DNA from: Candidatus Nanohaloarchaea archaeon
GTDB taxonomy: Archaea > Nanohalarchaeota > Nanosalinia > Nanosalinales > Nanosalinaceae
Direction of reading: 5' to 3'
Assembly: GCA_013343275.1 (NCBI GenBank)
Contig: CP046106.1
Span: forward strand, 558,001-622,000
DNA: 64,000 bases
Made by a program: the position numbers and the translations under genes. This document shows, piece by piece, positions 33,100-40,525 of the stretch. Positions within the stretch are counted from its first letter, which is position 1; every line of letters starts with the position of its first letter. The notes beneath the pieces are model-generated. The model saw only the letters and a list, made by a program, of their open reading frames with translations, had not been told where the DNA came from and made no database searches.

Positions 33100-33678
33100 A
33101 TGGACAGGAAACAGTTGGCGTACCGAATCTCCCAGATCTTCCACCCTGCTGTAATCGAGACACCTGCAGCAATCACTGCCCTCTACATGTATGGCCTTAC
33201 AGCAGGAGAAATACTTTACTTCGCAGTCATCCCTATAGCAACTTTAACGGCAGTACTGTACGCACTCCTCCGGATTCCAAGGTATAGAGGCCTCGATATG
33301 GATATCCAGAAGGACCGCCATATCATGTATCCCCCGGCAATACTGCTTCTGTCGATTTTCGCAGCTCTAACCAGTCTACTCAACGGCCCGGAGATTATAG
33401 TTTCACTCTATCCCGGAATGGTTGGCGTGGCTGTCGTTAACTTCCTGGTTAATAGAGAGGTGAAGATAAGCCTGCATACAACAGGCATGGGAGTGCTTAC
33501 AGCTATCTTCACAGGCATCTTCGGAATGCTAGGCCTCGCCTTTTTCCTTGCCTCTGTCTTCGTAGGCTGGTCGCGTATAATGCTGAGAAGGCATACCTTG
33601 ACCGAGGCCATGCTCGGTTTCTTCGTGTCGTACAGCCTGGTTTTGAGTTCTCTGCTTGTGTGGATGGGAAGCGCATAA
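33100..33678 (+). CDS. PAP2-superfamily-like membrane phosphatase
   Basis: The 192-residue protein has five to six TM helices. Weak PAP2 (lipid phosphatase) motifs occur in order: QKDRHIMYPP for K-x6-RP, SLHTTGMG for the P-S-G-H motif, and SRIMLRRHTLTEAMLGF for S-R-x5-H-x3-D. The last Asp is Glu and the first motif is degenerate. Archaeal members may dephosphorylate polyprenyl or isoprenoid phosphates. The family is likely; activity is unproven. Confidence 0.6.
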   Translation: MDRKQLAYRISQIFHPAVIETPAAITALYMYGLTAGEILYFAVIPIATLTAVLYALLRIPRYRGLDMDIQKDRHIMYPPAILLLSIFAALTSLLNGPEIIVSLYPGMVGVAVVNFLVNREVKISLHTTGMGVLTAIFTGIFGMLGLAFFLASVFVGWSRIMLRRHTLTEAMLGFFVSYSLVLSSLLVWMGSA

Positions 33679-33715
33679 AAAATTCATCGGAGAAACTCTG
33701 TAGTGTTGATATAAA

Positions 33716-35026
33716 ATGATTGAAAGAACCTACACCAACAAAGTTACAGCCGATCAGGACGGCGAGACAGTCGCTGTTTCCGGATGGGCTCACGAGATCC
33801 GCGATCTCGGAGGAATAACCTTCGTAGTTCTGCGGGACAGAAAAGGCCAGATACAGCTAACATTCAAGGAAGACGAAGACGAAGAACTTTTCGAAAATGC
33901 ACAGAATATAGGTAAAGAAGACGTTATCTGGGCCAAAGGTGTAGTACAGGCGAACGAACAGGCTCCTGGCGACAGAGAGCTTCACCCTGAAGAACTGAAG
34001 ATTATTGGAGAGGCTGAATCTCCTCTGCCTATGGATATCTCCAGCGAAGTCGAATCAGAGATGTCCACCAGACTTGACAACAGATTCATGGATCTCAGAA
34101 GGCCTGAGAAGCATGCAATCTTCTCACTTAGATCCCATCTCCTAGATGCGATGGAGGACTGGTTCGATGAGAACGAATACATCAACATCCAGACGCCTAA
34201 TATTGCAAAAATGGGTGCAGAAGGAGGAGCAGAGCTCTTCCCTGTAGTATACTATGGTGAAGAGGCTTTCCTTTCCCAGAGCCCTCAGCTTTACAAGCAG
34301 ATGCTGATGGCAGCAGGATTCGACAAGGTCTACGAGACAGGCACCGCTTTCAGAGCTGAAGAGTTCGCAACTTCACGCCACCTCTCAGAAATCTCCATGT
34401 TCGATGTTGAGCTGGCATTTATCGACAGCCAGGAAGATGTAATGGATGTGCTAGAGGAATCTCTGCGGCATACACTGCAGGAAGTCGAGAAAGAAGCCGC
34501 CTCCGAACTGGAAACTCTCGGAGTAGATCTTGAAGTACCGGAAGATGACTTCCCGAGAATCAGCTTCGAGAAGGCCCGCGAAATCCTGAAGGAAGAGTAC
34601 GATCACGTACCAGAGGACGAAGGAGATCTCGACACCAAGGGAGAGAAGCTTCTCGGAGAGTACTTCGAGGAACAGGGTCATCCTGCGTTCTTCGTAATAG
34701 GTTATCCTGGCGAGAAATTCTACTACATGGAGGCCCGTGAAGGCGATGAGTACGGATCCAGACGGTTCGACCTGATCTACAAAGGCCTTGAGCTCGCATC
34801 AGGAGGTCAGAGAGAGCATGACATGGACCGACTAATGGCCGCGATCGAGGAGGAAGGTATCGATCCCGACGACATAAGCTTCTATCTGGAGTCTTTCAAG
34901 TTCGGAATGCCTCCACACGGTGGATACGGCCTTGGAATCGACAGGCTTGTCAAGCAGGTCGCAGAACTTGACAACGTCAAGGAAGCAATCCTGTTCCCAA
35001 GGACACCAGAACGGTTAACACCGTAA
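33716..35026 (+). CDS. aspS: Aspartyl-tRNA synthetase, predicted non-discriminating
   Basis: The 436-residue class IIb enzyme has an OB-fold anticodon domain (~1-105) and a catalytic core with FMDLRRPEKHAIFSLRS, FRAEEFATSRHLSEISMFDVE (motif 2) and GYGLGIDRLVKQV (motif 3). His26 (GWAHEIRDLGG) and Pro84 (QAPGD) are present at the two positions linked in archaeal AspRS to acceptance of tRNA-Asn. It would then also make Asp-tRNA-Asn for a GatCAB amidotransferase. A TATA-like tgatataaa lies just before the ATG. Confidence 0.92.
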   Translation: MIERTYTNKVTADQDGETVAVSGWAHEIRDLGGITFVVLRDRKGQIQLTFKEDEDEELFENAQNIGKEDVIWAKGVVQANEQAPGDRELHPEELKIIGEAESPLPMDISSEVESEMSTRLDNRFMDLRRPEKHAIFSLRSHLLDAMEDWFDENEYINIQTPNIAKMGAEGGAELFPVVYYGEEAFLSQSPQLYKQMLMAAGFDKVYETGTAFRAEEFATSRHLSEISMFDVELAFIDSQEDVMDVLEESLRHTLQEVEKEAASELETLGVDLEVPEDDFPRISFEKAREILKEEYDHVPEDEGDLDTKGEKLLGEYFEEQGHPAFFVIGYPGEKFYYMEAREGDEYGSRRFDLIYKGLELASGGQREHDMDRLMAAIEEEGIDPDDISFYLESFKFGMPPHGGYGLGIDRLVKQVAELDNVKEAILFPRTPERLTP

Positions 35027-35101
35027 AGACCTCCATTTTTCCTCCTTCTCATTTCTACACCGCACTTTTTAATCAAGTAAGACGCACAAAAATGTATTGT
35101 T

Positions 35102-37645
35102 ATGGCCGCAGAAACAGAAACCGTGCAGAAAGAAGATGAAGGCAGGAAGGCCCAGACAAAGATCAACAAGGTCACCTGTAAAGGATTCAAGAGCTTCCAG
35201 AGAAAAACCTCAATACCGTTCTATAAAGGCCTTACAGCTGTTGTAGGGGAGAACGGTAACGGCAAGTCGAATATTCTGGATGCGATCAGTTTTGTTTTCG
35301 GCAAGAGGTCTTCTCAGCTCCGTGCAGAAAAGCTTGAGCAGCTGATTTTCAACGGTGGAGATAACCGTAAGGCCGCAGATCATGCTCATGTAACAGTTTA
35401 CCTGGACAATACCTCCGGAGTTTTCGATGAGTTTATCGAGGATGAAGAAGAGGGAAGCCCTGACGAAGTTACTGTAGGTCGCAAAATTACCCGTGCAGGT
35501 TCCTCCATGTACAAGTTCCAGGGCACTAACTGCAAGAGAAGCAAGATTGACGAATTATCTCGGAAGGCTGGTATCGATCCGGATGGATATCACTTTGTCA
35601 GGCAGGGCCAGATCACGGAGATCGTTGAGCAGAGCCCGACTGAGAGAAGGAAGATTATCGACGAGCTTTCCGGCGTGGCAGAGTTCGATGAGAAAAAGGA
35701 TGAGGCGATGGAGGAGCTTGAAGAGGTCGAGCAGAAGCTTCAGGAGCAGGAGATACTGCTTGATGAGAAAAAAGAATACTTGGAAAGTCTTGAAGATCAG
35801 AAAGATGCGGCGATAAAGTACAGGGAGCTCGATGAGCGGAAGGACAAGCTGCAGGCCTCTATCCTGGAGGTCCGTAAGAGAGCACTGTCTAACCAGCTGG
35901 CGAATATTAATACCGATACAGATGAGAAGAAGGAGAGGATTGAAGAACTGGAGGAAGAGCTGGAGGAGATAGATGAGGAGATCGATGAGAAACAGGCCCG
36001 TATAGAGGAGATCGAGGAGAGTCAAGGCGGTAATAATGATATTCAGCACCTTCAGAACAGGATTGAGAAGAAGGAGGGTAAGATCGAGAACAAGCGTGAT
36101 AAGGTCAAGGACCTGGAAGAGACGATCAAGGAGTTGGAGCGTATGCAGAACAACCGCAGCACAGGCTCCAAGGCAGTTGACGCAGTACTGAACATGGATA
36201 ACGATTCTGTCAACGGCATGTTCCAGGACCTTATCTCATACGAAGACCGATTCTCTACAGCCATCCAGACTGCGGCAGGAGGCCACATGAACGACGTCGT
36301 TGTGGAAGATAAGCAGACCTCTGTTGACATGATTAACTACCTGAAACGTGAGAACATCGGCCGGGCCCGTTTCCTGCCTCTGGACAAGATCAAGGACCGA
36401 TCAAAGTCCGCAAAAAGCCAGATGGCGAAGAAGCGGAAAGGCGTAATCGGCTATGCATCCGAGCTTGTGGACAACGACTCCAAGTTCGACAAAGCTGTCA
36501 GCAACGTTTTCTCCGATACACTTATTGCCGAAGATCTGGACTCCGTGAAAGATATCGATGGTGTCCGCGTGGTTACTCTTGACGGCGACGTCATGAGCAG
36601 AGGAGGAGCAATGACAGGTGGTAAGAAGAAAAGAAGTCGTTCCAGTTCCAGCAGCTCTTCTTCCGGCCGACTTGATCCAAAGAAGAAAAAGAAGGAGAAG
36701 GAAGAACTTGAGGACGAGATAGAGGACCTGCAGAAAGATATTGCCGAACTGAAAAACATGAAGGAACGCAAAGAAGAGGAAGAAGAGACTGATGAAGAGC
36801 TTCGTGAGGAGAAAAAGCAGCTGCGCGAAGATCTTAACGAGTTGAGGGATGAAAGGCAGGAGAAGTACTCTGAGAAGCAGAAGCTGAAGAGCAAGATCGA
36901 CAGCGTAGGCCAGAAGAAAGCCAATCTGAAAGCCGAACTGGAGAATGTGAAGGAGGACCTTGAGGACTTTGAATACGATGAAGATGAGCTCTCTCTGGAG
37001 GCCTCTCCTGAGGACCTGAAGAAGAAAAAGAAGAAGATTGTACGGAAGCAGAACAATATGGGGCCTGTGAACATGCGAGCCATCGATGAGTACAAGGAGA
37101 AGAAGGAGGAGTTTGAGGAGTTCAAGGAGAAGGTATCTGAGATCAGGCAGGAGAAGCTTGAGATCGAGGACTGGATCGAGGAGATAGAGTCAGAGAAACG
37201 CGAGCGATTTATGGATACCCTGGAAGACGTGCAGGACAGCTTCGAGGAGATATTCCAGAAACTGTTTGAAGGTGGCGAAGGCAAACTGGTTCTGGAGGAC
37301 GACGATATCGAGAAAGGCCTCCAGTTCAAGGTCGCACCTCCGGGAAAGGATCCGCATATCATTTCATCGCTTTCCGGAGGAGAAAAGACCATGACCGCGA
37401 TCTCCTTCATCTTTGCGATCCTGGAGTACGAGGAAAGTCCTTTCTACATCATGGACGAGATCGACGCCGCGCTTGACAAGGACAACTCCCGCAAGCTTTC
37501 TGAATTACTGAAGGATTACGCAGAGGACAACCAGTTCATAGTCATCAGCCACAACGACATCACTGTACGGCACGCAGAGAGGGCCTACGGAGTTTCGATG
37601 CGGGACGGCGTTACAAAGATGCGGAGTATCGAACTGGATGCCTAG
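35102..37645 (+). CDS. smc: SMC chromosome-segregation ATPase with shortened coiled-coil arms
   Basis: The 847-residue protein has Walker A GENGNGKSN (~49-57), a Q-loop region (YHFVRQGQITEIV), hinge (~352-510, ending GDVMSRGGAMTGG), signature LSGGEKTM and Walker B YIMDEIDAALD near the C-terminus. Typical SMCs have ~1,150-1,190 residues. The two arms here are ~150-180 residues each, about half the normal length. A Ser/Lys run (RSRSSSSSSSSGRLDPKKKK) follows the hinge. ScpA and ScpB lie just downstream, beyond two opposite-strand genes, so a condensin complex is expected. Confidence 0.93.
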   Translation: MAAETETVQKEDEGRKAQTKINKVTCKGFKSFQRKTSIPFYKGLTAVVGENGNGKSNILDAISFVFGKRSSQLRAEKLEQLIFNGGDNRKAADHAHVTVYLDNTSGVFDEFIEDEEEGSPDEVTVGRKITRAGSSMYKFQGTNCKRSKIDELSRKAGIDPDGYHFVRQGQITEIVEQSPTERRKIIDELSGVAEFDEKKDEAMEELEEVEQKLQEQEILLDEKKEYLESLEDQKDAAIKYRELDERKDKLQASILEVRKRALSNQLANINTDTDEKKERIEELEEELEEIDEEIDEKQARIEEIEESQGGNNDIQHLQNRIEKKEGKIENKRDKVKDLEETIKELERMQNNRSTGSKAVDAVLNMDNDSVNGMFQDLISYEDRFSTAIQTAAGGHMNDVVVEDKQTSVDMINYLKRENIGRARFLPLDKIKDRSKSAKSQMAKKRKGVIGYASELVDNDSKFDKAVSNVFSDTLIAEDLDSVKDIDGVRVVTLDGDVMSRGGAMTGGKKKRSRSSSSSSSSGRLDPKKKKKEKEELEDEIEDLQKDIAELKNMKERKEEEEETDEELREEKKQLREDLNELRDERQEKYSEKQKLKSKIDSVGQKKANLKAELENVKEDLEDFEYDEDELSLEASPEDLKKKKKKIVRKQNNMGPVNMRAIDEYKEKKEEFEEFKEKVSEIRQEKLEIEDWIEEIESEKRERFMDTLEDVQDSFEEIFQKLFEGGEGKLVLEDDDIEKGLQFKVAPPGKDPHIISSLSGGEKTMTAISFIFAILEYEESPFYIMDEIDAALDKDNSRKLSELLKDYAEDNQFIVISHNDITVRHAERAYGVSMRDGVTKMRSIELDA

Positions 37646-38076
37646 CTTTTCTTGGAAGCAGTAACAGATAATGCAATTAATAGTGCAAGCAATACCAGAG
37701 AAAGAGCTACAGATATCTCGGCATTAGGACTTCCAGATACACTGGCCGGGCCAAGCCAGTCCTCAAGAACCCCTATAGTACTTCCTACTAGTGCCAGACC
37801 TATGAAGAGTTGAGGCCTTAACTCCCGGTTTTCCTTCAATATCTCTCCCGCTACTGATCCAACCAGAGAAACCATCAGCACCGTACTCAGGAAGGCTATT
37901 AGCTGTGCAGGTCCAGAAACAGGTATTATTTTAGAGAAGAAACCTGCCGCAAGGCCTGATACTGCTGCGGCAAAGGCTATAGATAGTAGAACTGCAAATA
38001 TTACCTGCAGCTTTCTCATTGCTCTGTGAGCTAGCTCGGCACCTTTTCTAACTCTTGGATCAATTTTCTTCGGCAT
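37642..38076 (-). CDS. Membrane protein of unknown function, four TM helices
   Basis: I use the ATG at 38076 (144 residues, MPKKIDPRVRKGAELAHRAM), since the longer frame overlaps the upstream gene by almost 90 bases. Four hydrophobic segments follow a basic N-terminus. I see no catalytic motif. It overlaps the PsiE-like gene by 17 bases and the smc stop by 4 bases. The pair probably forms a two-gene operon. Confidence 0.65.
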   Translation of the reverse strand: MPKKIDPRVRKGAELAHRAMRKLQVIFAVLLSIAFAAAVSGLAAGFFSKIIPVSGPAQLIAFLSTVLMVSLVGSVAGEILKENRELRPQLFIGLALVGSTIGVLEDWLGPASVSGSPNAEISVALSLVLLALLIALSVTASKKS

Positions 38077-38584
38077 GGGACTTGTGATGAACCAGTTCTC
38101 TTCTCTCCTGTTTATGTACAACGTAGAAAGCAGCCACCAGGACGACAAGTATCAGCGAGTAGGCTGCGCCGGCAAGCAATGCATCAGTTTTAGTCGCGTA
38201 CGCCTCAACCCTGTAGGTGATCAGACTTCGGACAACACCAATTATTGCGACATCAACGACCAGTGGTAGAACCGCAAGGCCCTCAAGATGCGCTACCGAA
38301 GTCCTGAAAACCTCGACTATCAGGAAGAGAAGCAGTGCTGTTTCAAGAATTCCTATAATATTTGAGGGGTTGAAAATTGCTCCCGACATCATAGTCTGGA
38401 AAAGCATGACTGCCAGATCAAACACAGCAAAAGCAAATAAAACCAGCAAAATATATGCTACACCTAGCTGAAGATAGTTCATACCTCTCTCAGAGATCTC
38501 TGCAAGCCGTCCAACCATATCAGAGGACTCTTCATGTGTCTTCTCCACTGTTTCCTCAACCATCTCCTCCTCAGCTTCACTCAT
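38060..38584 (-). CDS. PsiE-like membrane protein
   Basis: The 174-residue protein has an acidic N-terminus and four TM helices. LETALLLFLIVEVFRTSVAH and VVDVAIIGVVRSLITYRVEA resemble the PsiE family (phosphate-starvation-inducible E), whose biochemical role is unknown. A TATA-like cttaaatct lies ~26 bases before the ATG. The family call rests on remembered motif spacing. Confidence 0.6.
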   Translation of the reverse strand: MSEAEEEMVEETVEKTHEESSDMVGRLAEISERGMNYLQLGVAYILLVLFAFAVFDLAVMLFQTMMSGAIFNPSNIIGILETALLLFLIVEVFRTSVAHLEGLAVLPLVVDVAIIGVVRSLITYRVEAYATKTDALLAGAAYSLILVVLVAAFYVVHKQERRELVHHKSHAEEN

Positions 38585-38707
38585 GGCAAAAAGATTAGCC
38601 TAACCAGAACTTAAATCTAAGGCCGCCAGTACCTGTTTATTTTAATGAGTTAGTACAAAAACTCAACACGGGGGCCAGATGAGGGGTAAACAGCAAGAGT
38701 TGTAATA
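38585..38707 (+). promoter_or_regulatory. Promoter and leader of scpAB
   Basis: A TATA-like tttattttaat (about 38636-38646) is followed by a gagtt/aactc inverted repeat and an eight-codon frame (MRGKQQEL, 38679-38705) ending 2 bases before the scpA ATG. Unlike most first genes here, scpA therefore has a leader of ~40 bases. The small frame may be a leader peptide or chance. Confidence 0.35.
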
Positions 38708-39454
38708 ATGGATCAGTACGATATTCAGATGCTTGCAGAGCAGCCCTGGGAAGAAACACTTAACGCCTTGACAGCCGATATGCCTGCTGAGGAAGTAGAT
38801 ATATGTGTTCTAACAGACCGTTACAAGGAGTACATCGACCAGCTGCAGCAGTACGATCTTAAAGTACCGGCCCGCGCAATAAGAGTCTGCGCAGCGCTTC
38901 TAAAGATGAAAGCTACCGCAGTGTACTTTGAAGACGAAAACGAGCAGGAAGAGGAACCAATGGAAGATCCTATGGCCTTTGAAGATGAGGAAATGATGGA
39001 GGAGGATCAGGGCCGTGATCCTGATCTTGAGATGGGGCCTGAGCTTGATATGCCTGTTAAGGCGAAACCTAAGAGGCGTGTACAGCTTGAGGAGCTGAAG
39101 AGTTCTCTGCGTTCTGCGCTGGAGGTTAAAGAGCAGCGTGAGGAACGGCAGCAGGAAAGGGCCGAGATGGACGATGTCTTCGAGATGGATAAAGAGGATT
39201 TAACCAGCAAGATCGATTCTCTTTTCAACCGTATCAAAGGCATGATTTCAGAGGAGACCAAGGAAGAAGTCGAGTTCGAAAAGATCGTCGAATCAAATGA
39301 TACCGAGGAGAAGATCGAGAAGTTCAAACACATACTGCATCTTGAAAACGACAGGAAAGTAGATGTAATACAGGAAGAGTTCTTCGACGACCTCAAGGTG
39401 AGGCCGGAAGCTGAAAAACCTGGAAACGAGGACGAAAACTATGTTACAAACTAA
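38708..39454 (+). CDS. scpA: Segregation and condensation protein ScpA (kleisin)
   Basis: The 248-residue protein has the ScpA layout: an N-terminal region (PAEEVDICVLTDRYKEYIDQLQQYDLKVPARAIRVCAALLKMKATAVYF, split here by description at ~27-75), an acidic middle, and a C-terminal winged-helix part. Kleisins bridge the SMC heads. It is followed 10 bases later by scpB. Confidence 0.85.
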   Translation: MDQYDIQMLAEQPWEETLNALTADMPAEEVDICVLTDRYKEYIDQLQQYDLKVPARAIRVCAALLKMKATAVYFEDENEQEEEPMEDPMAFEDEEMMEEDQGRDPDLEMGPELDMPVKAKPKRRVQLEELKSSLRSALEVKEQREERQQERAEMDDVFEMDKEDLTSKIDSLFNRIKGMISEETKEEVEFEKIVESNDTEEKIEKFKHILHLENDRKVDVIQEEFFDDLKVRPEAEKPGNEDENYVTN

Positions 39455-39464
39455 GTGATCAAAA

Positions 39465-39974
39465 ATGGAAGACGGAAAGAAAGCAAGACTGGAGGCCGCA
39501 CTGTATCTTTCAGAGGAGCCAGTAGACAGCAAAGAGATAGCAGATGTTCTCAACCTTGGAAGCATGGGATACGTAGATATGCTGATCGATGAGTTCAAGG
39601 AAGACCTCAAAGACGAGCACAGAGGATTTGAACTGATCGAGACGGACGCAGGCTACGAGCTGAAAGTCAAAAAAGACCATCTGGAACACGTATCACATCT
39701 AGCCCCGCACCAAGACCTCAACGAAGGCCAGCTCAGGACACTCTCTCTTATAGCATACAATGCACCGCTGGAACAGGCAGATCTCGTCGAAATCCGTGGA
39801 AACCGGGCCTACCAGCACGTAAAAGAACTAGTAAACCGCGGATTCATCGAGAAAGAGAAAGACGGCCGTACAGCAATACTAGACGTTACAAACTTCTTCC
39901 TGGACTACTTCGATATCGACTCAGTCGACGAGTTCAAGGAAGGCCTGGAAGAAGATATGGAGATAGAGGAGTAA
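39465..39974 (+). CDS. scpB: Segregation and condensation protein ScpB
   Basis: The 169-residue protein contains two winged-helix units. The first is ARLEAALYLSEEPVDSKEIADVL; the second has QLRTLSLIAYNAPLEQADLVEIRGNRAYQHVKELVNRGFI, the best-conserved ScpB segment. It binds ScpA in the SMC complex. It is the last gene of the pair and converges on the RNR-like gene. Confidence 0.9.
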   Translation: MEDGKKARLEAALYLSEEPVDSKEIADVLNLGSMGYVDMLIDEFKEDLKDEHRGFELIETDAGYELKVKKDHLEHVSHLAPHQDLNEGQLRTLSLIAYNAPLEQADLVEIRGNRAYQHVKELVNRGFIEKEKDGRTAILDVTNFFLDYFDIDSVDEFKEGLEEDMEIEE

Positions 39975-39980
39975 AGAGAA

Positions 39981-40310
39981 CTATTCAAGGCCTGCATGTG
40001 AGCACTCCTCGACGTACAGCTCGAAGAAATCACCTGGTTCTCTGAGATCCTCTTTCTGAAGCAAGATATCTGCCGCAACCTCTCTCATCGCAGGATCTGC
40101 ACCAATGTAGGATTTGGAAGCTTCCAGACAGGCCTCGAAGATCTCTTCCTGCGAGCTTCTGTCGTCAAGGCCTTCATTGACTTCTGTCACCAGCTTCTCC
40201 GTTTTAAGATCCGGCTGCGCGTTCTCCAGAGCCTGATCAAAAATTTCTCTAACTGTTTTGGAACCTTTTTCCTCCCGAATATCTTTCTCTTTACTCCTCT
40301 GTTCGATCAT
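39981..40310 (-). CDS. Stand-alone RNR N-terminal (ATP-cone-like) module
   Basis: The ATG at 40310 (109 residues) lies ~25 bases after a TATA-like ctatatct. The sequence aligns by eye with the N-terminal ~110 residues of class I ribonucleotide reductase alpha: TVREIFDQALENAQPDLKTE, EEIFEACLEASKSYIGADPA, EVAADILLQ and the final YVEECSHAGLE. It stops where the RNR catalytic domain would begin. The zinc ribbon of NrdR is absent. Two NrdR-box-like palindromes lie upstream. It could be a free regulatory subunit, half of a split RNR, or a remnant. Confidence 0.5.
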   Translation of the reverse strand: MIEQRSKEKDIREEKGSKTVREIFDQALENAQPDLKTEKLVTEVNEGLDDRSSQEEIFEACLEASKSYIGADPAMREVAADILLQKEDLREPGDFFELYVEECSHAGLE

Positions 40311-40330
40311 AATGTGGAACACACCTCTTC

Positions 40331-40338
40331 AGATATAG
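40331..40338 (-). promoter_or_regulatory. TATA box for the RNR-module gene
   Basis: Read on the minus strand, ctatatct lies 21-28 bases before the ATG at 40310. It favours that start over the Met four codons upstream. Confidence 0.45.
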
Positions 40339-40361
40339 CAGCAGCTACAACAACCGCTGAT

Positions 40362-40410
40362 TTACTACATGTAGTGGTTAAGAAATGCTCCCTCCCCCGA
40401 CATGTAGTGT
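40362..40410. promoter_or_regulatory. Tandem NrdR-box-like palindromes
   Basis: A perfect 12-base palindrome actacatgtagt (40364-40375) is followed by a second half-matching site, gacatgtagtgtc (40399-40411). Their centres are 33 bases apart, close to three helical turns. The first matches the remembered NrdR consensus (acaCwAtATaTwGtgt) at 11 of 16 places, with CATG instead of ATAT in the middle. They lie directly upstream of the RNR-module promoter. Binding is inference. Confidence 0.4.
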
Positions 40411-40525
40411 CTATCTGACTTTTTTCGATAGGTCAAATATAAACCCTGCCATGTTGAGGAAGAGCGAATAAGCTGAACATCTGAGAGTTCCTGTTATTTT
40501 AACAATTCGGAACCAAGTTCGAGTT

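Noticed and set aside
36451-37410. 319-codon minus-strand open frame, very Ser-rich
   Set aside because: It is antisense to the coiled-coil part of smc; its composition is the mirror of GAG/GAA-rich codons.
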